From the NCBI RefSeq assembly GCF_000467125.1, contig NZ_BATJ01000004.1, forward strand, positions 1 to 64,000: DNA of 64,000 nucleotides. Direction: 5' to 3'. The notes under the pieces were generated by a model. That model worked only from the letters and a program-made list of their open reading frames with translations. It did no database searches and was not told the DNA's origin. Positions 39,101-50,332 of this stretch are shown here, piece after piece; within the stretch, counting starts at the first letter, position 1, and each line of letters opens with the position of its first letter. The position numbers and the translations under genes are program-made. Source of the stretch: Vibrio proteolyticus NBRC 13287. Its GTDB lineage: Bacteria; Pseudomonadota; Gammaproteobacteria; Enterobacterales; Vibrionaceae.

Positions 39101-40114
39101 TTAAAATGTCAGTGCGCTTTGCCACTCACGAATCCATGTTTTGCGCATCTTCGCCACTTCCTCTGGCGAAAAACTCAGTGACTCGGTCGGCACCACCAAT
39201 GAATCAAACGCTTTTGGCAACGCCACATCCGTCACCGGATACATCCAATTTCCGGTCGGGATCACCGTCTGAAAATCCTTGTTGAGGATAAATTGCATAA
39301 ACGCATCCGCCAGTTCAGGCTGCGGGCTGTTTTTGACTTTCGCCGCCACTTCCACCTGAGTGTAATGCCCTTCACTGAAGGCCGCCGCGACGTACTTGTC
39401 ATTCTGTTCAGAAACTTGGTGATACGCTGGCGATGTGGTGTACGACAGTACTAAATCTGATTCCCCTTCGAGGAACATGGAATACGCCTCCGACCAGCCT
39501 TTGGTCACGGTCACGGTTTTGCCGGCCAGCTGCTGCCAGGCCTTGCTGGCGTTATCCCCGTACACCGACTTCATCCACAGTAATAACCCCTGGCCGGGTG
39601 TCGAGGTACGCGGATCCTGATAAATCACTTTCAAATCATCACGCTGCTCGACCAGCTCTTTGAGGCTTTTGGGCGGGTTGGATAACGTCTGCTTGTTGTA
39701 AACAAACGCAAAGTAGCCGTAGTCGTACGGCACAAATGTGTCGTCGTGCCAGCCACCTGGTAGCAGGACCGACGACGTATCCACCTGATGTGTGGTCAGT
39801 AGTCCGGTCTGACGCGCTTCTGCCATCAGATTGTTGTCCAGGCCCAGTACCACATCCGCCTTACTGTTTTTTCCCTCCAGACGCAGACGGTTGAGAATCG
39901 ACACGCCGTCATCCAGAGCAACAAAATTGACGTCACAACTACACTGCGCTTCAAACGCTTTCTCGATTTTCGGCCCCGGGCCCCAGTCAGCCGCGAACGA
40001 ATCATAGGTGTATACGGTAAGCGTTTTATCGGCCGCCCAAACCGGGCTGGCGGTCAAAGTGCCAACGATGGTCGACAATGTGGTTAGCGCCACGGCGCTG
40101 AAAGTGGTGTTCAC
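39101..40114 (-). CDS. thiB: Thiamine-binding periplasmic protein ThiB
   Basis: A 337-residue precursor of the periplasmic thiamine/TPP receptor. The signal peptide is in the first 28 or so residues, ending PVWAA before DKTLTVYTYDSFAADWGPGP, which is the family start of the mature protein. Later segments FVYNKQTLSNPPKSLKEL and VLSYTTSPAYH are typical. The start is a GTG at 40114 with a strong AAGGAGAG site; the longer frame runs into the riboswitch leader. A TPP riboswitch lies upstream. Confidence 0.93.
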   Translation of the reverse strand: MNTTFSAVALTTLSTIVGTLTASPVWAADKTLTVYTYDSFAADWGPGPKIEKAFEAQCSCDVNFVALDDGVSILNRLRLEGKNSKADVVLGLDNNLMAEARQTGLLTTHQVDTSSVLLPGGWHDDTFVPYDYGYFAFVYNKQTLSNPPKSLKELVEQRDDLKVIYQDPRTSTPGQGLLLWMKSVYGDNASKAWQQLAGKTVTVTKGWSEAYSMFLEGESDLVLSYTTSPAYHQVSEQNDKYVAAAFSEGHYTQVEVAAKVKNSPQPELADAFMQFILNKDFQTVIPTGNWMYPVTDVALPKAFDSLVVPTESLSFSPEEVAKMRKTWIREWQSALTF

Positions 40115-40121
40115 TGCTCGC

Positions 40122-40158
40122 TCTCCTTGTTCGAGCGGCACAGGGTTGAGGAAGGAGA
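40122..40158 (-). promoter_or_regulatory. Possible Shine-Dalgarno-masking hairpin of thiB
   Basis: In the mRNA, TCTCCTT (plus 40152-40158) is complementary to AAGGAGA (plus 40122-40128), the thiB ribosome binding site. Pairing would hide the site, a usual output for gammaproteobacterial TPP riboswitches. Seen in sequence; function inferred. Confidence 0.5.
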
Positions 40159-40189
40159 AAAAGATAAAAATACGGTGCTCCTGACTCAA

Positions 40190-40317
40190 TTCCTACGCCA
40201 GCATTATCTGGATCAGGTAATCATAAGGCCGGCCTCGCTTGGCTGACCTTATCGTGCGGGTCCCGAAAACGTTCGATCTCAGCTGGCATTCACACTGTGA
40301 ATACTTCGCTCCCCGTT
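40190..40317 (-). promoter_or_regulatory. TPP riboswitch (THI element)
   Basis: On the minus strand the region opens with AACGGGGAGCG, has the CTGAGATC box (plus 40275-40283), GGACCCGC, and the strongly conserved ACCTGATCCAGATAATGCTGG then CGTAGGAA (plus 40190-40218). These are the TPP-sensing core elements. A variable stem (ATTCACAGTGTGAAT) is inserted as P3-like arm. It should reduce thiBPQ expression when TPP is plentiful. Confidence 0.95.
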
Positions 40318-40362
40318 GAGTGACTGGAATTGTAAAGGCTATTGGAACGAAACGCTACTGAC

Positions 40363-40995
40363 TCAGTTCTCATTCCGCTGATCGTACCCCCAGCGCGGCA
40401 CTAGTCCCTGTTCAACGCCGAGGTGATCGAGAATGCGGGCGACCATAAAGTCGACCAGATCCTCAATTGTCTCCGGCTGATGATAGAAACCAGGCGCGGC
40501 CGGCATGATCGTCACGCCCATCTGCGACAGTTTGTGCATATTTTCCAGATGCAGCGTCGAAAAAGGCGTCTCACGTACCACCAACAGCAATTGGCCTCGC
40601 TCTTTCATCACCACATCAGCCGCCCGTTCAATCAGATTGTCCGACATACCATGAGCGATCGCCGCGACACTGCCCGCCGAGCACGGGCAAACCACCATCT
40701 GTTTCGGTGCGGCTGAGCCGGACGCCACCGGAGAGAACCAATCTTCCTTACCGCACACACTCAGCTTGTCCGGATCGCAATTGAGGTGTGCCACCAGTGC
40801 CTGCTTCGCAGCCTCCGGACCGCTGGGCAGTTTCAGGCCGTGTTCAGTGGCCAGTACCACACGCGCGGCCGACGAGATCAGCAGATAGACCTGATAGTCC
40901 GCGGCCAGCAGGCACTCCAGCAAACGTAGACCGTATGGCGCACCGGAAGCGCCAGTCCACGCCAGCGTAATTGCTTTAGGATGTCCTTGACTCAT
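40363..40995 (-). CDS. ubiX: Flavin prenyltransferase UbiX
   Basis: A 210-residue flavoprotein that prenylates FMN to make the cofactor of the decarboxylase UbiD in ubiquinone synthesis. Motifs: [16 protein letters not shown] (Gly/Ser-rich FMN loop), [32 protein letters not shown] and [20 protein letters not shown]. Its ATG overlaps the stop of mpl by four bases, so the two are coupled. Confidence 0.96.
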   Translation of the reverse strand: MSQGHPKAITLAWTGASGAPYGLRLLECLLAADYQVYLLISSAARVVLATEHGLKLPSGPEAAKQALVAHLNCDPDKLSVCGKEDWFSPVASGSAAPKQMVVCPCSAGSVAAIAHGMSDNLIERAADVVMKERGQLLLVVRETPFSTLHLENMHKLSQMGVTIMPAAPGFYHQPETIEDLVDFMVARILDHLGVEQGLVPRWGYDQRNEN

Positions 40996-42359
40996 GCTTG
41001 CTCACTCTTTGCTGTCAGGGCTGAGAGCAACTTGGTATGGATCCCCTCAAACCCGCCGTTGCTCATCACCAGGATCTGATCCCCCGGTCGGGCCTGAGCG
41101 ACGATCTGTGCGACGAAGGCATCAATGTTCTCTCCCACATACGCCGGTTGCTGACACTCGTCCGCCACCTCTTGTACCGACCAGGCAATGTTGTCCGGCT
41201 GAAACAGGAACACGCTGTCTGCCTGATGCAATGAGGCCGCAAGCGTTGCTTTGTGCACCCCTTTTTTCATCGTCGCAGAACGCGGCTCGAGAACCGCCAG
41301 AATGCGCTGCCCGCCCACCTTGTTACGCAGGCCACCGAGCGTCAGCTCAATGGCGGTCGGATGGTGGGCAAAATCGTCGTACACCGTGATGCCGCCAACT
41401 TCGCCTTTTAACTCCAGACGACGCTTAGTGTTAATGAACCGACCCAAAGCTTCACACGCCAGCGGCGGAGTCACCCCGACGTGACGCGCAGCGGCGATCG
41501 CCATCAGCGCGTTATCAACGTTGTGATCGCCAACCAGTGACCAGCGCACCGTGCCAGCCAGCTCACCCTGAAAATAGACATCGAATTCGGATCCGTCCGC
41601 CACCCGCTTGTGCGCGCGCCAGTCGCTCTGCGCACCGCTGAACTCGCTTTCGCTCCAGCAGCCACGCGCCAGCACGTCCGCCAGCGCCTGATCGCCCGCC
41701 GGTGCCAGGATCCGGCCATTGCCCGGAACCGTCCGCACTAAGTGATGGAATTGTCGCTTGATCGCCTCTAGATCATCGAAAATATCCGCATGATCGAACT
41801 CAAGATTGTTCATGACCAAAGTGCGTGGGTGGTAATGCACGAACTTTGAACGCTTATCGAAAAAAGCGCTGTCGTATTCGTCCGCTTCGACGACAAAAAA
41901 CATGCTGTTGCCCAGCCGCGCGGAAACACCGAAGTTACCGAGCACGCCGCCGACCAGAAATCCTGGCTCATAACCGCAGGCTTCGAGGATCCACGCCAGC
42001 ATACTGGACGTGGTGGTTTTGCCATGTGTACCCGACACCGCCAGTACCCAGCGATCGTGCAACAGAAACTCCTGCAGCCATTGTGGCCCGGAGGTGTAAC
42101 GTAAATTGGTGTTAAGTACATGTTCCACGCACGGATTGCCGCGACTCATGGCATTGCCAATCACCACCAGATCAGGTTTAGGCTCCAGCTGTGACGGATC
42201 AAAACCTTCAATAATTTCAATCCCCTGAGATTCCAGCAGCGTGCTCATCGGCGGATAAACGTTCGCATCCGAGCCGGTGACTTTGTGCCCCAGTTGTCGG
42301 GCCAGGATTGCAGCCCCGCCCATAAACGTGCCGCAGATCCCTAAGATATGAATGTGCAT
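40992..42359 (-). CDS. mpl: Murein tripeptide ligase Mpl
   Basis: A 455-residue Mur-ligase-family enzyme that joins recycled L-Ala-gamma-D-Glu-meso-Dap to UDP-MurNAc. It begins [17 protein letters not shown], has the ATP loop [16 protein letters not shown] (about 107-122), [20 protein letters not shown], and the C-terminal domain [15 protein letters not shown]. The length and GICGTFMGG motif separate it from MurC. In E. coli mpl is next to fbp, as here, but ubiX joining it is the vibrio-type arrangement. Confidence 0.96.
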   Translation of the reverse strand: MHIHILGICGTFMGGAAILARQLGHKVTGSDANVYPPMSTLLESQGIEIIEGFDPSQLEPKPDLVVIGNAMSRGNPCVEHVLNTNLRYTSGPQWLQEFLLHDRWVLAVSGTHGKTTTSSMLAWILEACGYEPGFLVGGVLGNFGVSARLGNSMFFVVEADEYDSAFFDKRSKFVHYHPRTLVMNNLEFDHADIFDDLEAIKRQFHHLVRTVPGNGRILAPAGDQALADVLARGCWSESEFSGAQSDWRAHKRVADGSEFDVYFQGELAGTVRWSLVGDHNVDNALMAIAAARHVGVTPPLACEALGRFINTKRRLELKGEVGGITVYDDFAHHPTAIELTLGGLRNKVGGQRILAVLEPRSATMKKGVHKATLAASLHQADSVFLFQPDNIAWSVQEVADECQQPAYVGENIDAFVAQIVAQARPGDQILVMSNGGFEGIHTKLLSALTAKSEQA

Positions 42360-43635
<1,276 letters not shown>

Positions 43636-43649
43636 TTCCGCAAATCGAC

Positions 43650-43674
43650 AACGCCAGCGTCTGCTGGCGTTTTC
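43650..43674 (+). terminator. Terminator after fbp
   Basis: AACGCCAGC GTCT GCTGGCGTT hairpin followed by TTTC. Confidence 0.85.
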
Positions 43675-43784
43675 ATTTGGGCGTTAATTCGCGTCTGATT
43701 ATTTACGCGCTGGCGGTTTCTCGCTAAAGTTAGCCTGTCTAAAATACAGGGCCTGTCAGCCCGATACTTGAAAAGGAAACTACA

Positions 43785-44312
43785 ATGAGCCTCAACAACG
43801 TTCCTGCAGGTAAATCTCTGCCAGATGATTTGTACGTGGTAATCGAAATACCTGCAAACGCTGATCCGATCAAATACGAAGTCGATAAAGACTCCGGCGC
43901 GGTATTCGTAGACCGTTTCATGTCTGCGCCTATGTTCTACCCATGTAACTACGGTTACGTGAACCACACTCTGTCGCTGGACGGCGATCCGGTAGACGTA
44001 CTGGTTCCGACTCCGCACCCATTGATGCCAGGCTCAGTTATCCGTTGTCGTCCGGTTGGCGTACTGAAAATGACGGATGAGTCAGGTGAAGACGCGAAAG
44101 TCGTCGCAGTGCCGCACAGCAAGCTGTCAAAAGAGTATGACCACATTCAAGACGTGAATGACCTGCCAGAGCTGCTGAAAGCACAAATTACTCACTTCTT
44201 TGAGCGTTACAAAGAGCTGGAATCCGGGAAATGGGTCAAAGTTGACGGTTGGGAAGACGTAGAATCGGCACGCAAAGAGATCCTGGAATCTTACGAGCGC
44301 GCGCAGAAATAA
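43785..44312 (+). CDS. ppa: Inorganic pyrophosphatase
   Basis: Soluble family I pyrophosphatase, hydrolysing PPi to drive biosynthesis. The 175-residue protein has [30 protein letters not shown] and the metal motif DGDPVDVLV (66-74). ATG at 43785 with AAAAGGAAA upstream. It is a single gene ended by a bidirectional terminator. Confidence 0.98.
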   Translation: MSLNNVPAGKSLPDDLYVVIEIPANADPIKYEVDKDSGAVFVDRFMSAPMFYPCNYGYVNHTLSLDGDPVDVLVPTPHPLMPGSVIRCRPVGVLKMTDESGEDAKVVAVPHSKLSKEYDHIQDVNDLPELLKAQITHFFERYKELESGKWVKVDGWEDVESARKEILESYERAQK

Positions 44313-44327
44313 TTGCCCGATACGCAT

Positions 44328-44360
44328 AAAAAAAGAGCCAGCTGTTGCTGGCTCTTTTTT
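44328..44360. terminator. Bidirectional terminator between ppa and ytfP
   Basis: AAAAAAAGAGCCAGC TGTT GCTGGCTCTTTTTT; it touches the ytfP stop codon at 44359-44361. Confidence 0.93.
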
Positions 44361-44706
44361 ATACCCGCTGACACCAGTCACCGGAGTCCACCAGCTCATC
44401 GAGCTGGCCGCTGCCCTGGTAGAGATAAATCCACGCTTCGCCAAAAGGCGTGGTGAGAGTTTCACGCCGGTACTCCACTGGCACGTCTTCGAGAATATCA
44501 AGCCGTTGCAAAGTAGCGTCGTCGATCAGATACACTTCTCCCTGAATCGACTGATGTCCGTTGATCAGCGCCGGATAGCTGCCGAGATCATACAAGGCAA
44601 ATTCCGGCAAGGTTTCGTGACTGCCTAGCAGCTGGCTGTCGGCCAGAAAATCATGATGACGCTGCCCCTGACGCAGGGTGCCATAGACAAAAACCAGATG
44701 CTGCAT
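44359..44706 (-). CDS. ytfP: Gamma-glutamylcyclotransferase-like protein YtfP
   Basis: A 115-residue AIG2/GGCT-fold protein. The substrate loop VYGTLRQGQRHHDFL at the N-terminus and GEVYLIDDATLQRLDILE mark the family; the actual reaction of YtfP is unknown. The ATG at 44706 has AAGGAG five bases upstream and is preferred to the GTG two codons earlier. It lies 9 bases after tamB, the same tamA-tamB-ytfP order as E. coli. Confidence 0.93.
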   Translation of the reverse strand: MQHLVFVYGTLRQGQRHHDFLADSQLLGSHETLPEFALYDLGSYPALINGHQSIQGEVYLIDDATLQRLDILEDVPVEYRRETLTTPFGEAWIYLYQGSGQLDELVDSGDWCQRV

Positions 44707-44715
44707 AACCACTCC

Positions 44716-47700
44716 TTAATCAAACTCAAACTGGTACAACAAATCCACCGCGCTGTCGATGCCGCTGACCGCTTCGAGGTAGAGATCTTTCATCAAGCGA
44801 TAACGGACGGTAAATTCCCCCACCGAATCAAAGATACCGACACCGTACTTCACCTGTAAACCAGGCAGAATATAGCCGCTGACAGTGACCTGTGAATCGT
44901 CACCGGAGCCTTGGGTATCCAATTGCAGATCCTGCACCCCAAACGCCTCACCAATCTCACCCACGACTTTACCACTTTTCGCCAGACTCAGTCCGATCAA
45001 CGCCGTGTACATGGCGTTTCCGTCCGATTCCGCGCCGATGTCCTGACCGCGTAGCAGGTAAGACAGAGCGTTGGCTTGCGGCATCGCCGGATCAGAGAAA
45101 ATCGTGATGGTTGGCTGATCGGCCGGGCCAGTCACTTTCACCCCGGCGGTCACGTCGTCCTGCGTATTGTCCGGGTCACGCACCGCCGTGATCGCCACAT
45201 ACGGCTGGTCCACCGGCCCGTTCATCAGAATTTTACCTTCCTGAATGATCAGTTCCTGCCCAAACGAGCGATACTTACCGTCTCGAATGTTCACCTCACC
45301 CACAATATAGGTGCCTTTTTCCTGTTGTGTCACCTTAAGGTCACCCACCAGGTTCCCTTGCAGACCAAATGCCGACAGACGGAAATCATCGCCGATATTA
45401 ATGGTCACGTTGGTTTCCAGCTTAAACGGCACGCCTTCATCGCCGTTGAGCGGCTGCAGCTCTTTATTGAGCAGCACCTGATCTTTCGACACACTGACCG
45501 CACTCGGCGGCAGGTCTTTGACTTCGATACGTCCCCAAGGCAGGCCGATATTCCCGCTCACTTTGGCCAACTCCGGTGTCACCGATATGGTCATATCCGG
45601 CACCACTTTGACTTTCACCATCGGCGGCAAATCCACTTTCAGTTCATCGGCGAACACACGCAGATTGACGTCCCAGGCGCTGAGATCGCGCCAGTTGGCA
45701 TCACCGGTCGCTTTCAGTTCCCCATCCGGAGTATTGATCGAAGCGTTAAGCGTGGCGGTATCACCGTTGAATTGCGTGACCACCTGACCAGACTGCACTT
45801 CCACAGGCGAAATATCGCCCGCCACCATGATGTCTCTGACCAGCATTTCACCATAGACTTTCGGTTCCAGCATTGGCCCGCTGAAGGTCAGATCGGTTTC
45901 AATATTCGACTGAACTTGGCTGTACTCGCCCACAACAGGGGCCAGGAAGTCGAGATTGAAGGTACTCAGCTTGAGATTCCCTTTCATCTCCCGCTGCTCA
46001 CTGCTCAGTTTTGGAATGCTGATCTGGCCCGACACATCACCGTTGTCGGTCACATCGAAACGCCACTGGGCATCGAGTTGATCGTTGGCGACATTGGCGG
46101 TCAGCAGCACACTGTCCCAGCCAAACACCAGTGGCGCATCGAGCTTTTGCGTCACCTGGCCTTTAGGCAATTCGACCGTCACTTTGGCTTGTGGCGGCTT
46201 ATTCGGCGCCCATTTCGCCCACACATTCGCGTTGACTTCCCCTTGCAGCTGCGTGTCATCTGGAATGAAGGCTTTCAACTGACTAAAGCGGAACTGTTTC
46301 AAGCTCAGCTGCGCCTCACCTTGTTCCCCTACCAGAATGTCTTTGTCGAGACACAATGACGCATCGCCTTGCAGCCAACAATGGGCACTGACCGCTGCCA
46401 ATTGCTTGTCGAGGTTGTATCCCAGTCCGGTCGGTTTCGCCAGATTCCAGGTCCCCTGCTGGGATGTGATCTCAGCTCGCTCCAGTTGGCCACGCCAATC
46501 CATCACTGGCTTCTCCTTAAGACTGCCATTCAGCGCCAGACTGACGGAAGCCAGATTAGATGCCAGATCCAACGTCAGGTTGTGACTGGCCTGACCGCCG
46601 GTGACCGCCAGCGCCAGACTGTCGAGGCGGTTGTCCTGATACGTGGCATCTTGCGCAGTCAGCGTGACGTTGGCTTTGACCTGAGGCAACGGCGTTACGT
46701 CACCTTGCAAACGCAGGGTTTTCAGTGTGGCCTCGTCTTTCCACTTCACGTCGTTGACGTTAAGCAACAGGTTAACGTCCGGCTCGGCCAGCTTACCGCG
46801 CAGTGCAACATTACCCTGCATACGGCCCGCCAGATCCGGCACCGACTTCGCCAGTTGTGGGAAATCAATCGCCAGATTCATCTGCCACTGCTTGTTCAAC
46901 TCGCCTTCCGCCGTCACCCGGTTCGGGCCATGCGATAGCACTATGCCCGGTGTCGACAGGCGGATATCGCCATTGGCGGCTTTATCCGATGCGCTCAGAC
47001 TGCCCTCAAAATTGAGCGGGTAGTCACGCAGTACACCGTCAATATCAAACATCGGCAAATCGACCTGCCAACCTCCTTGGTCGCTCAGCGAGCCACTAGT
47101 TTTCAGTTCACCACTGATGTTGCCTTCCGCCTCTGGCCACTGCAAGCCCGGCTGAATGTTGGCCAGCTTGATCGCCGCGCGCCAGTTGATCGGCGCGTCC
47201 CAGTTAGCGAAAGCATTACCACTGATATCGCCACCGAGGGTATTGATGTTCAGCGACGTCAGTTCAATCTGTTTGATGTCTCCTTTCCCCTCCAGGCTAA
47301 CTTCGGTATCCGGGACGTCTTTCCCCTGCGCGCTGGCCGCCAGTGCAACCTGATACCCTTCTAGCGAGCCGGATGCACTCAGCTTTTTGAGATCAACAAA
47401 GTAATCACCCTTGCCCGTCAGCGGCCACTGCGCTTTGGTCTGATCAATCAGGACATCAAACGGCAACGTTGGCTCCAGCGGCTGCAGTTTGGCTTCAATC
47501 TGGCTCTCGACCACACCCCCGAGCTCGGCGTGCACGGTCAGATTTTTTACGCTGCCGCCCACCGATAAGGCCAATTCCTGACCATTGGCCGGCTCCTCTC
47601 TGACCAGAGCTGTGGCGTCCAGTGTCAACGGGTAGCCTTGACGTAATTCAACCTGAGTCTTGAGATCGGCTTTGATCTGCGGCATGTCCAGCGCCAGTTT

Positions 47701-48483
47701 ATCCACCCGCACCTGATACCCTTTAGCAAACGCTTTGAGGCCAAGGTAATTGACCACTAACGGCGTTTCCTGCTGGAGCGTAAAACGGCGTACATCAATA
47801 CCAGCCACATCGATCGTCAGCGGGATCCAGACTTCAGGTAACACGATAGGTGCCGGCTCCGTTGCCGCAGTTGGCGATGGCGCCGGCTCAGCATCCGGTT
47901 CGGCCGGTGGCGCTAAAGCCACCGCGATGTCTTCCAGCGTGGTCGGACTGAGTTTCAGCACGTCGCCTTTAAATGATGCCGCCGTAGTGAATCGTTGCCA
48001 GCGAACCTTGTTGCCAAGAATATCCAGTTTGATATCACTGAGTGATAAATTGCCAAGCAAGATCGGGATCGGAGAAGAAATGGACGTGACCGGCTCAGAG
48101 TCGGGAGCAGGCGGGGCATTCGGATCTTCCGCTGGCAACTGCGGCATGGAAAAATCCAGTCCGTCGATGGCCAGCTTGGTGATGCACACTGAAGGCTCAA
48201 GGAAACAGTTGGGATGCAGTCCGAGACTGATGCTGCGCGCCTGCATATCAATGAAAAGGCTCTCATCCTGATAGCGGACACCACTGAGGGTAAATCCGGG
48301 CAGCAAGGCACCTTCGGCGTCTTCGACCTGTAGCTGTGGCAGCGCTTTCTGCGCCCCCCATACCACCATATTCAGGCCGGGCTGGGTATAAAGCAGGGTA
48401 GCCAGTAAAACCACCAAGGTAAAACACAGCAGCAGGAATGCCAGCGTAATCCACTTGGTCCAGCGAATCGCGTGATGAATCAT
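44716..48483 (-). CDS. tamB: TAM complex inner-membrane subunit TamB
   Basis: A 1255-residue AsmA-like bridging protein with an N-terminal signal anchor (WITLAFLLLCFTLVVLLATLLYTQPG) and a very long beta-repeat region forming a lipid groove across the periplasm. The C-terminal DUF490 domain (about 920-1255) contains YLLRGQDIGAESDGNAMYTALIGLSLAKSGK and ends in a beta-signal-like KYGVGIFDSVGEFTVRYRL...YQFEFD. TamB with TamA acts in autotransporter assembly and phospholipid transport to the outer membrane. A proline/alanine-rich stretch (about 195-215) is a low-complexity linker. Starts overlapping tamA by four bases. Confidence 0.96.
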   Translation of the reverse strand: MIHHAIRWTKWITLAFLLLCFTLVVLLATLLYTQPGLNMVVWGAQKALPQLQVEDAEGALLPGFTLSGVRYQDESLFIDMQARSISLGLHPNCFLEPSVCITKLAIDGLDFSMPQLPAEDPNAPPAPDSEPVTSISSPIPILLGNLSLSDIKLDILGNKVRWQRFTTAASFKGDVLKLSPTTLEDIAVALAPPAEPDAEPAPSPTAATEPAPIVLPEVWIPLTIDVAGIDVRRFTLQQETPLVVNYLGLKAFAKGYQVRVDKLALDMPQIKADLKTQVELRQGYPLTLDATALVREEPANGQELALSVGGSVKNLTVHAELGGVVESQIEAKLQPLEPTLPFDVLIDQTKAQWPLTGKGDYFVDLKKLSASGSLEGYQVALAASAQGKDVPDTEVSLEGKGDIKQIELTSLNINTLGGDISGNAFANWDAPINWRAAIKLANIQPGLQWPEAEGNISGELKTSGSLSDQGGWQVDLPMFDIDGVLRDYPLNFEGSLSASDKAANGDIRLSTPGIVLSHGPNRVTAEGELNKQWQMNLAIDFPQLAKSVPDLAGRMQGNVALRGKLAEPDVNLLLNVNDVKWKDEATLKTLRLQGDVTPLPQVKANVTLTAQDATYQDNRLDSLALAVTGGQASHNLTLDLASNLASVSLALNGSLKEKPVMDWRGQLERAEITSQQGTWNLAKPTGLGYNLDKQLAAVSAHCWLQGDASLCLDKDILVGEQGEAQLSLKQFRFSQLKAFIPDDTQLQGEVNANVWAKWAPNKPPQAKVTVELPKGQVTQKLDAPLVFGWDSVLLTANVANDQLDAQWRFDVTDNGDVSGQISIPKLSSEQREMKGNLKLSTFNLDFLAPVVGEYSQVQSNIETDLTFSGPMLEPKVYGEMLVRDIMVAGDISPVEVQSGQVVTQFNGDTATLNASINTPDGELKATGDANWRDLSAWDVNLRVFADELKVDLPPMVKVKVVPDMTISVTPELAKVSGNIGLPWGRIEVKDLPPSAVSVSKDQVLLNKELQPLNGDEGVPFKLETNVTINIGDDFRLSAFGLQGNLVGDLKVTQQEKGTYIVGEVNIRDGKYRSFGQELIIQEGKILMNGPVDQPYVAITAVRDPDNTQDDVTAGVKVTGPADQPTITIFSDPAMPQANALSYLLRGQDIGAESDGNAMYTALIGLSLAKSGKVVGEIGEAFGVQDLQLDTQGSGDDSQVTVSGYILPGLQVKYGVGIFDSVGEFTVRYRLMKDLYLEAVSGIDSAVDLLYQFEFD

Positions 48484-50198
48484 AGCTCTGGCCCCAGTGA
48501 GAAGTGAATACGGAACTCATCACCCGGATTGGCATCCAGCCCCCAGGCAAAATCGAGTCGGATCGGTCCCACCGGAGACCCCCAGCGAATACCGACCCCG
48601 GTGCCGCGGTGCCAGTCCGGTGTGTCGTTAAAGGCATCACCGATGTCGTAAAACAGCGCCCCCCACCATTTGCCGGTCAGGCGATACTGATACTCAAGTG
48701 AACTGGTGGCAATGTATTTGGCTCCGGTCAGCGAGCCGCTGCTGTCACGCGGCGAAATCGATTCATAGCCGTAACCCCGGATGCTGTTGTCACCACCGGC
48801 GAAGAAACGCAGAGAAGGCGACAACTTGTCCAGTTCGTCGGTAATGTTGGCACCGCCGTCGAGGCGGAAAATGGCACGATGGTTTCGGCCCATGCTGTGG
48901 ATCCAACCTGCGCCGCCCATTACACGCAGCACATCGGTTTCCGACAACATGTCGTTGCTGCCGACTTCCAGCGTCAGGTTGACCCGTTGTCCGGTGTAAG
49001 GCATCGGACCACCGCGGGTACGGGTGCGTGAATAGGAAATGCCCGGCAGCACAAATTGCGCCGCGTCATCCTGGAGCCCCTGTTCGTAGTTCTCAATCAA
49101 ATAACGTACGTAAGCGGTGCGATGCCAGCCGCTCTCTAACAACCAGTGCCGTTCCACCGCCAGATTGGACTCGATACTTTTAGTGTCACGCTTATCAACA
49201 TGCTTCATCCCATAAGCAATCCGGTAGTAGTCGTTGAGTACATCATCGAGCGGTATCTGATAGCTGGCGGTAATGGTCTGTTCCGGCTGCGAAAGCGAAA
49301 AGCTGCTGTCAAAACTGTGTCCCTTAGCGTTCACCCAAGGCTTTTTCCATTTCAGCGTACCGCGCACGCCAACGTCGGTGGAATAGCCGATACCGGTTTC
49401 AATCTTATTGCGCGCCTGCGGTGCCAGAGACACTTTGACCGGCAATTCCCGGGACTTGCCCAGATAGCTCAGATCAGGCTCCACAAACACCGATGAAAAC
49501 CAGTCGGTATTGGACAAATTCTGATTGTATTCCCCCACCTGACTGACCAGATACGGGTCACCTTGTGTATACGGTTGGATCGAACGGACTCGATCATCGT
49601 CGATCTGGCTGCCCGATACAGAGGTTTCACCAAAATGGTAACGAATGCCACTGTCATAATGGAGACGGATCATGGCTTCATTCAGTTCCGGTACCACTTC
49701 GAGACGGCTGAGCGTGAACTCACCATCAAAATAGCCCCGCTGCAACGCAAGGTTGGTCATACCGGATTTGAGACTGTCGTATTGATTGTGCTTGAGCCGC
49801 TTACCTTCTTTGATGCCACTTTGTCGGATCAGACGACGAAACGCGCGATCTTTTTCTGCTTCACCGCTGACGAGAATGTCCACTTCCTTGATCTTGACCG
49901 ACGGCCCCTTTGCCACGTTGACGACCAGTTTGGTGTCACTGCCATCCTCGATCACCTCAAACTTAAACGTCGGATGGTAATAGCCGAGCGCATTGAGAGC
50001 CTGGGTGATGCTTTCTTCTAGACGCGACTGAAATCTCAGGCTGACGGAATACTCGGAAGCGGGAATGGATGACAGATAAGCCTCCACATTATCTTCCAGT
50101 TCTCCTTTCAGTCCGGTGACCGATAACTCGACATCATTAGCCTGCGCCAGACAAGGCATGAGCAGGGCTAATAAAACTGGCAATGGTTTTCTTATCAT
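48480..50198 (-). CDS. tamA: TAM complex outer-membrane subunit TamA
   Basis: A 572-residue Omp85-family barrel. After a signal peptide (LPVLLALLMPCLAQA) come three POTRA domains (about 25-260) and a 16-strand barrel with RFFAGGDNSIRGYGYESISP (the conserved VRGY/IRGY loop motif) and a final strand RIHFSLGPEL. It pairs with TamB; the TGA of tamA overlaps the tamB ATG (ATGA). Divergent from msrA, as in E. coli. Confidence 0.96.
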   Translation of the reverse strand: MIRKPLPVLLALLMPCLAQANDVELSVTGLKGELEDNVEAYLSSIPASEYSVSLRFQSRLEESITQALNALGYYHPTFKFEVIEDGSDTKLVVNVAKGPSVKIKEVDILVSGEAEKDRAFRRLIRQSGIKEGKRLKHNQYDSLKSGMTNLALQRGYFDGEFTLSRLEVVPELNEAMIRLHYDSGIRYHFGETSVSGSQIDDDRVRSIQPYTQGDPYLVSQVGEYNQNLSNTDWFSSVFVEPDLSYLGKSRELPVKVSLAPQARNKIETGIGYSTDVGVRGTLKWKKPWVNAKGHSFDSSFSLSQPEQTITASYQIPLDDVLNDYYRIAYGMKHVDKRDTKSIESNLAVERHWLLESGWHRTAYVRYLIENYEQGLQDDAAQFVLPGISYSRTRTRGGPMPYTGQRVNLTLEVGSNDMLSETDVLRVMGGAGWIHSMGRNHRAIFRLDGGANITDELDKLSPSLRFFAGGDNSIRGYGYESISPRDSSGSLTGAKYIATSSLEYQYRLTGKWWGALFYDIGDAFNDTPDWHRGTGVGIRWGSPVGPIRLDFAWGLDANPGDEFRIHFSLGPEL

Positions 50199-50332
50199 GT
50201 TTAATTAGGAGACGTTGAAAATCGAGAATGATTATTAACTGAAATAATACCGTTAATCAGGTACTAAGTCTGTATGGAATCCGTCAATAACACCGCCTGT
50301 TAGGAATAATCTCATTATTAAGGAAGTCACTT

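Noticed and set aside
45076..46359. A 427-codon open frame on the plus strand opposite tamB
   Set aside because: It lies fully antisense to the clear tamB frame, has very high His/Arg content typical of reversed coding DNA, and resembles no protein family I know.
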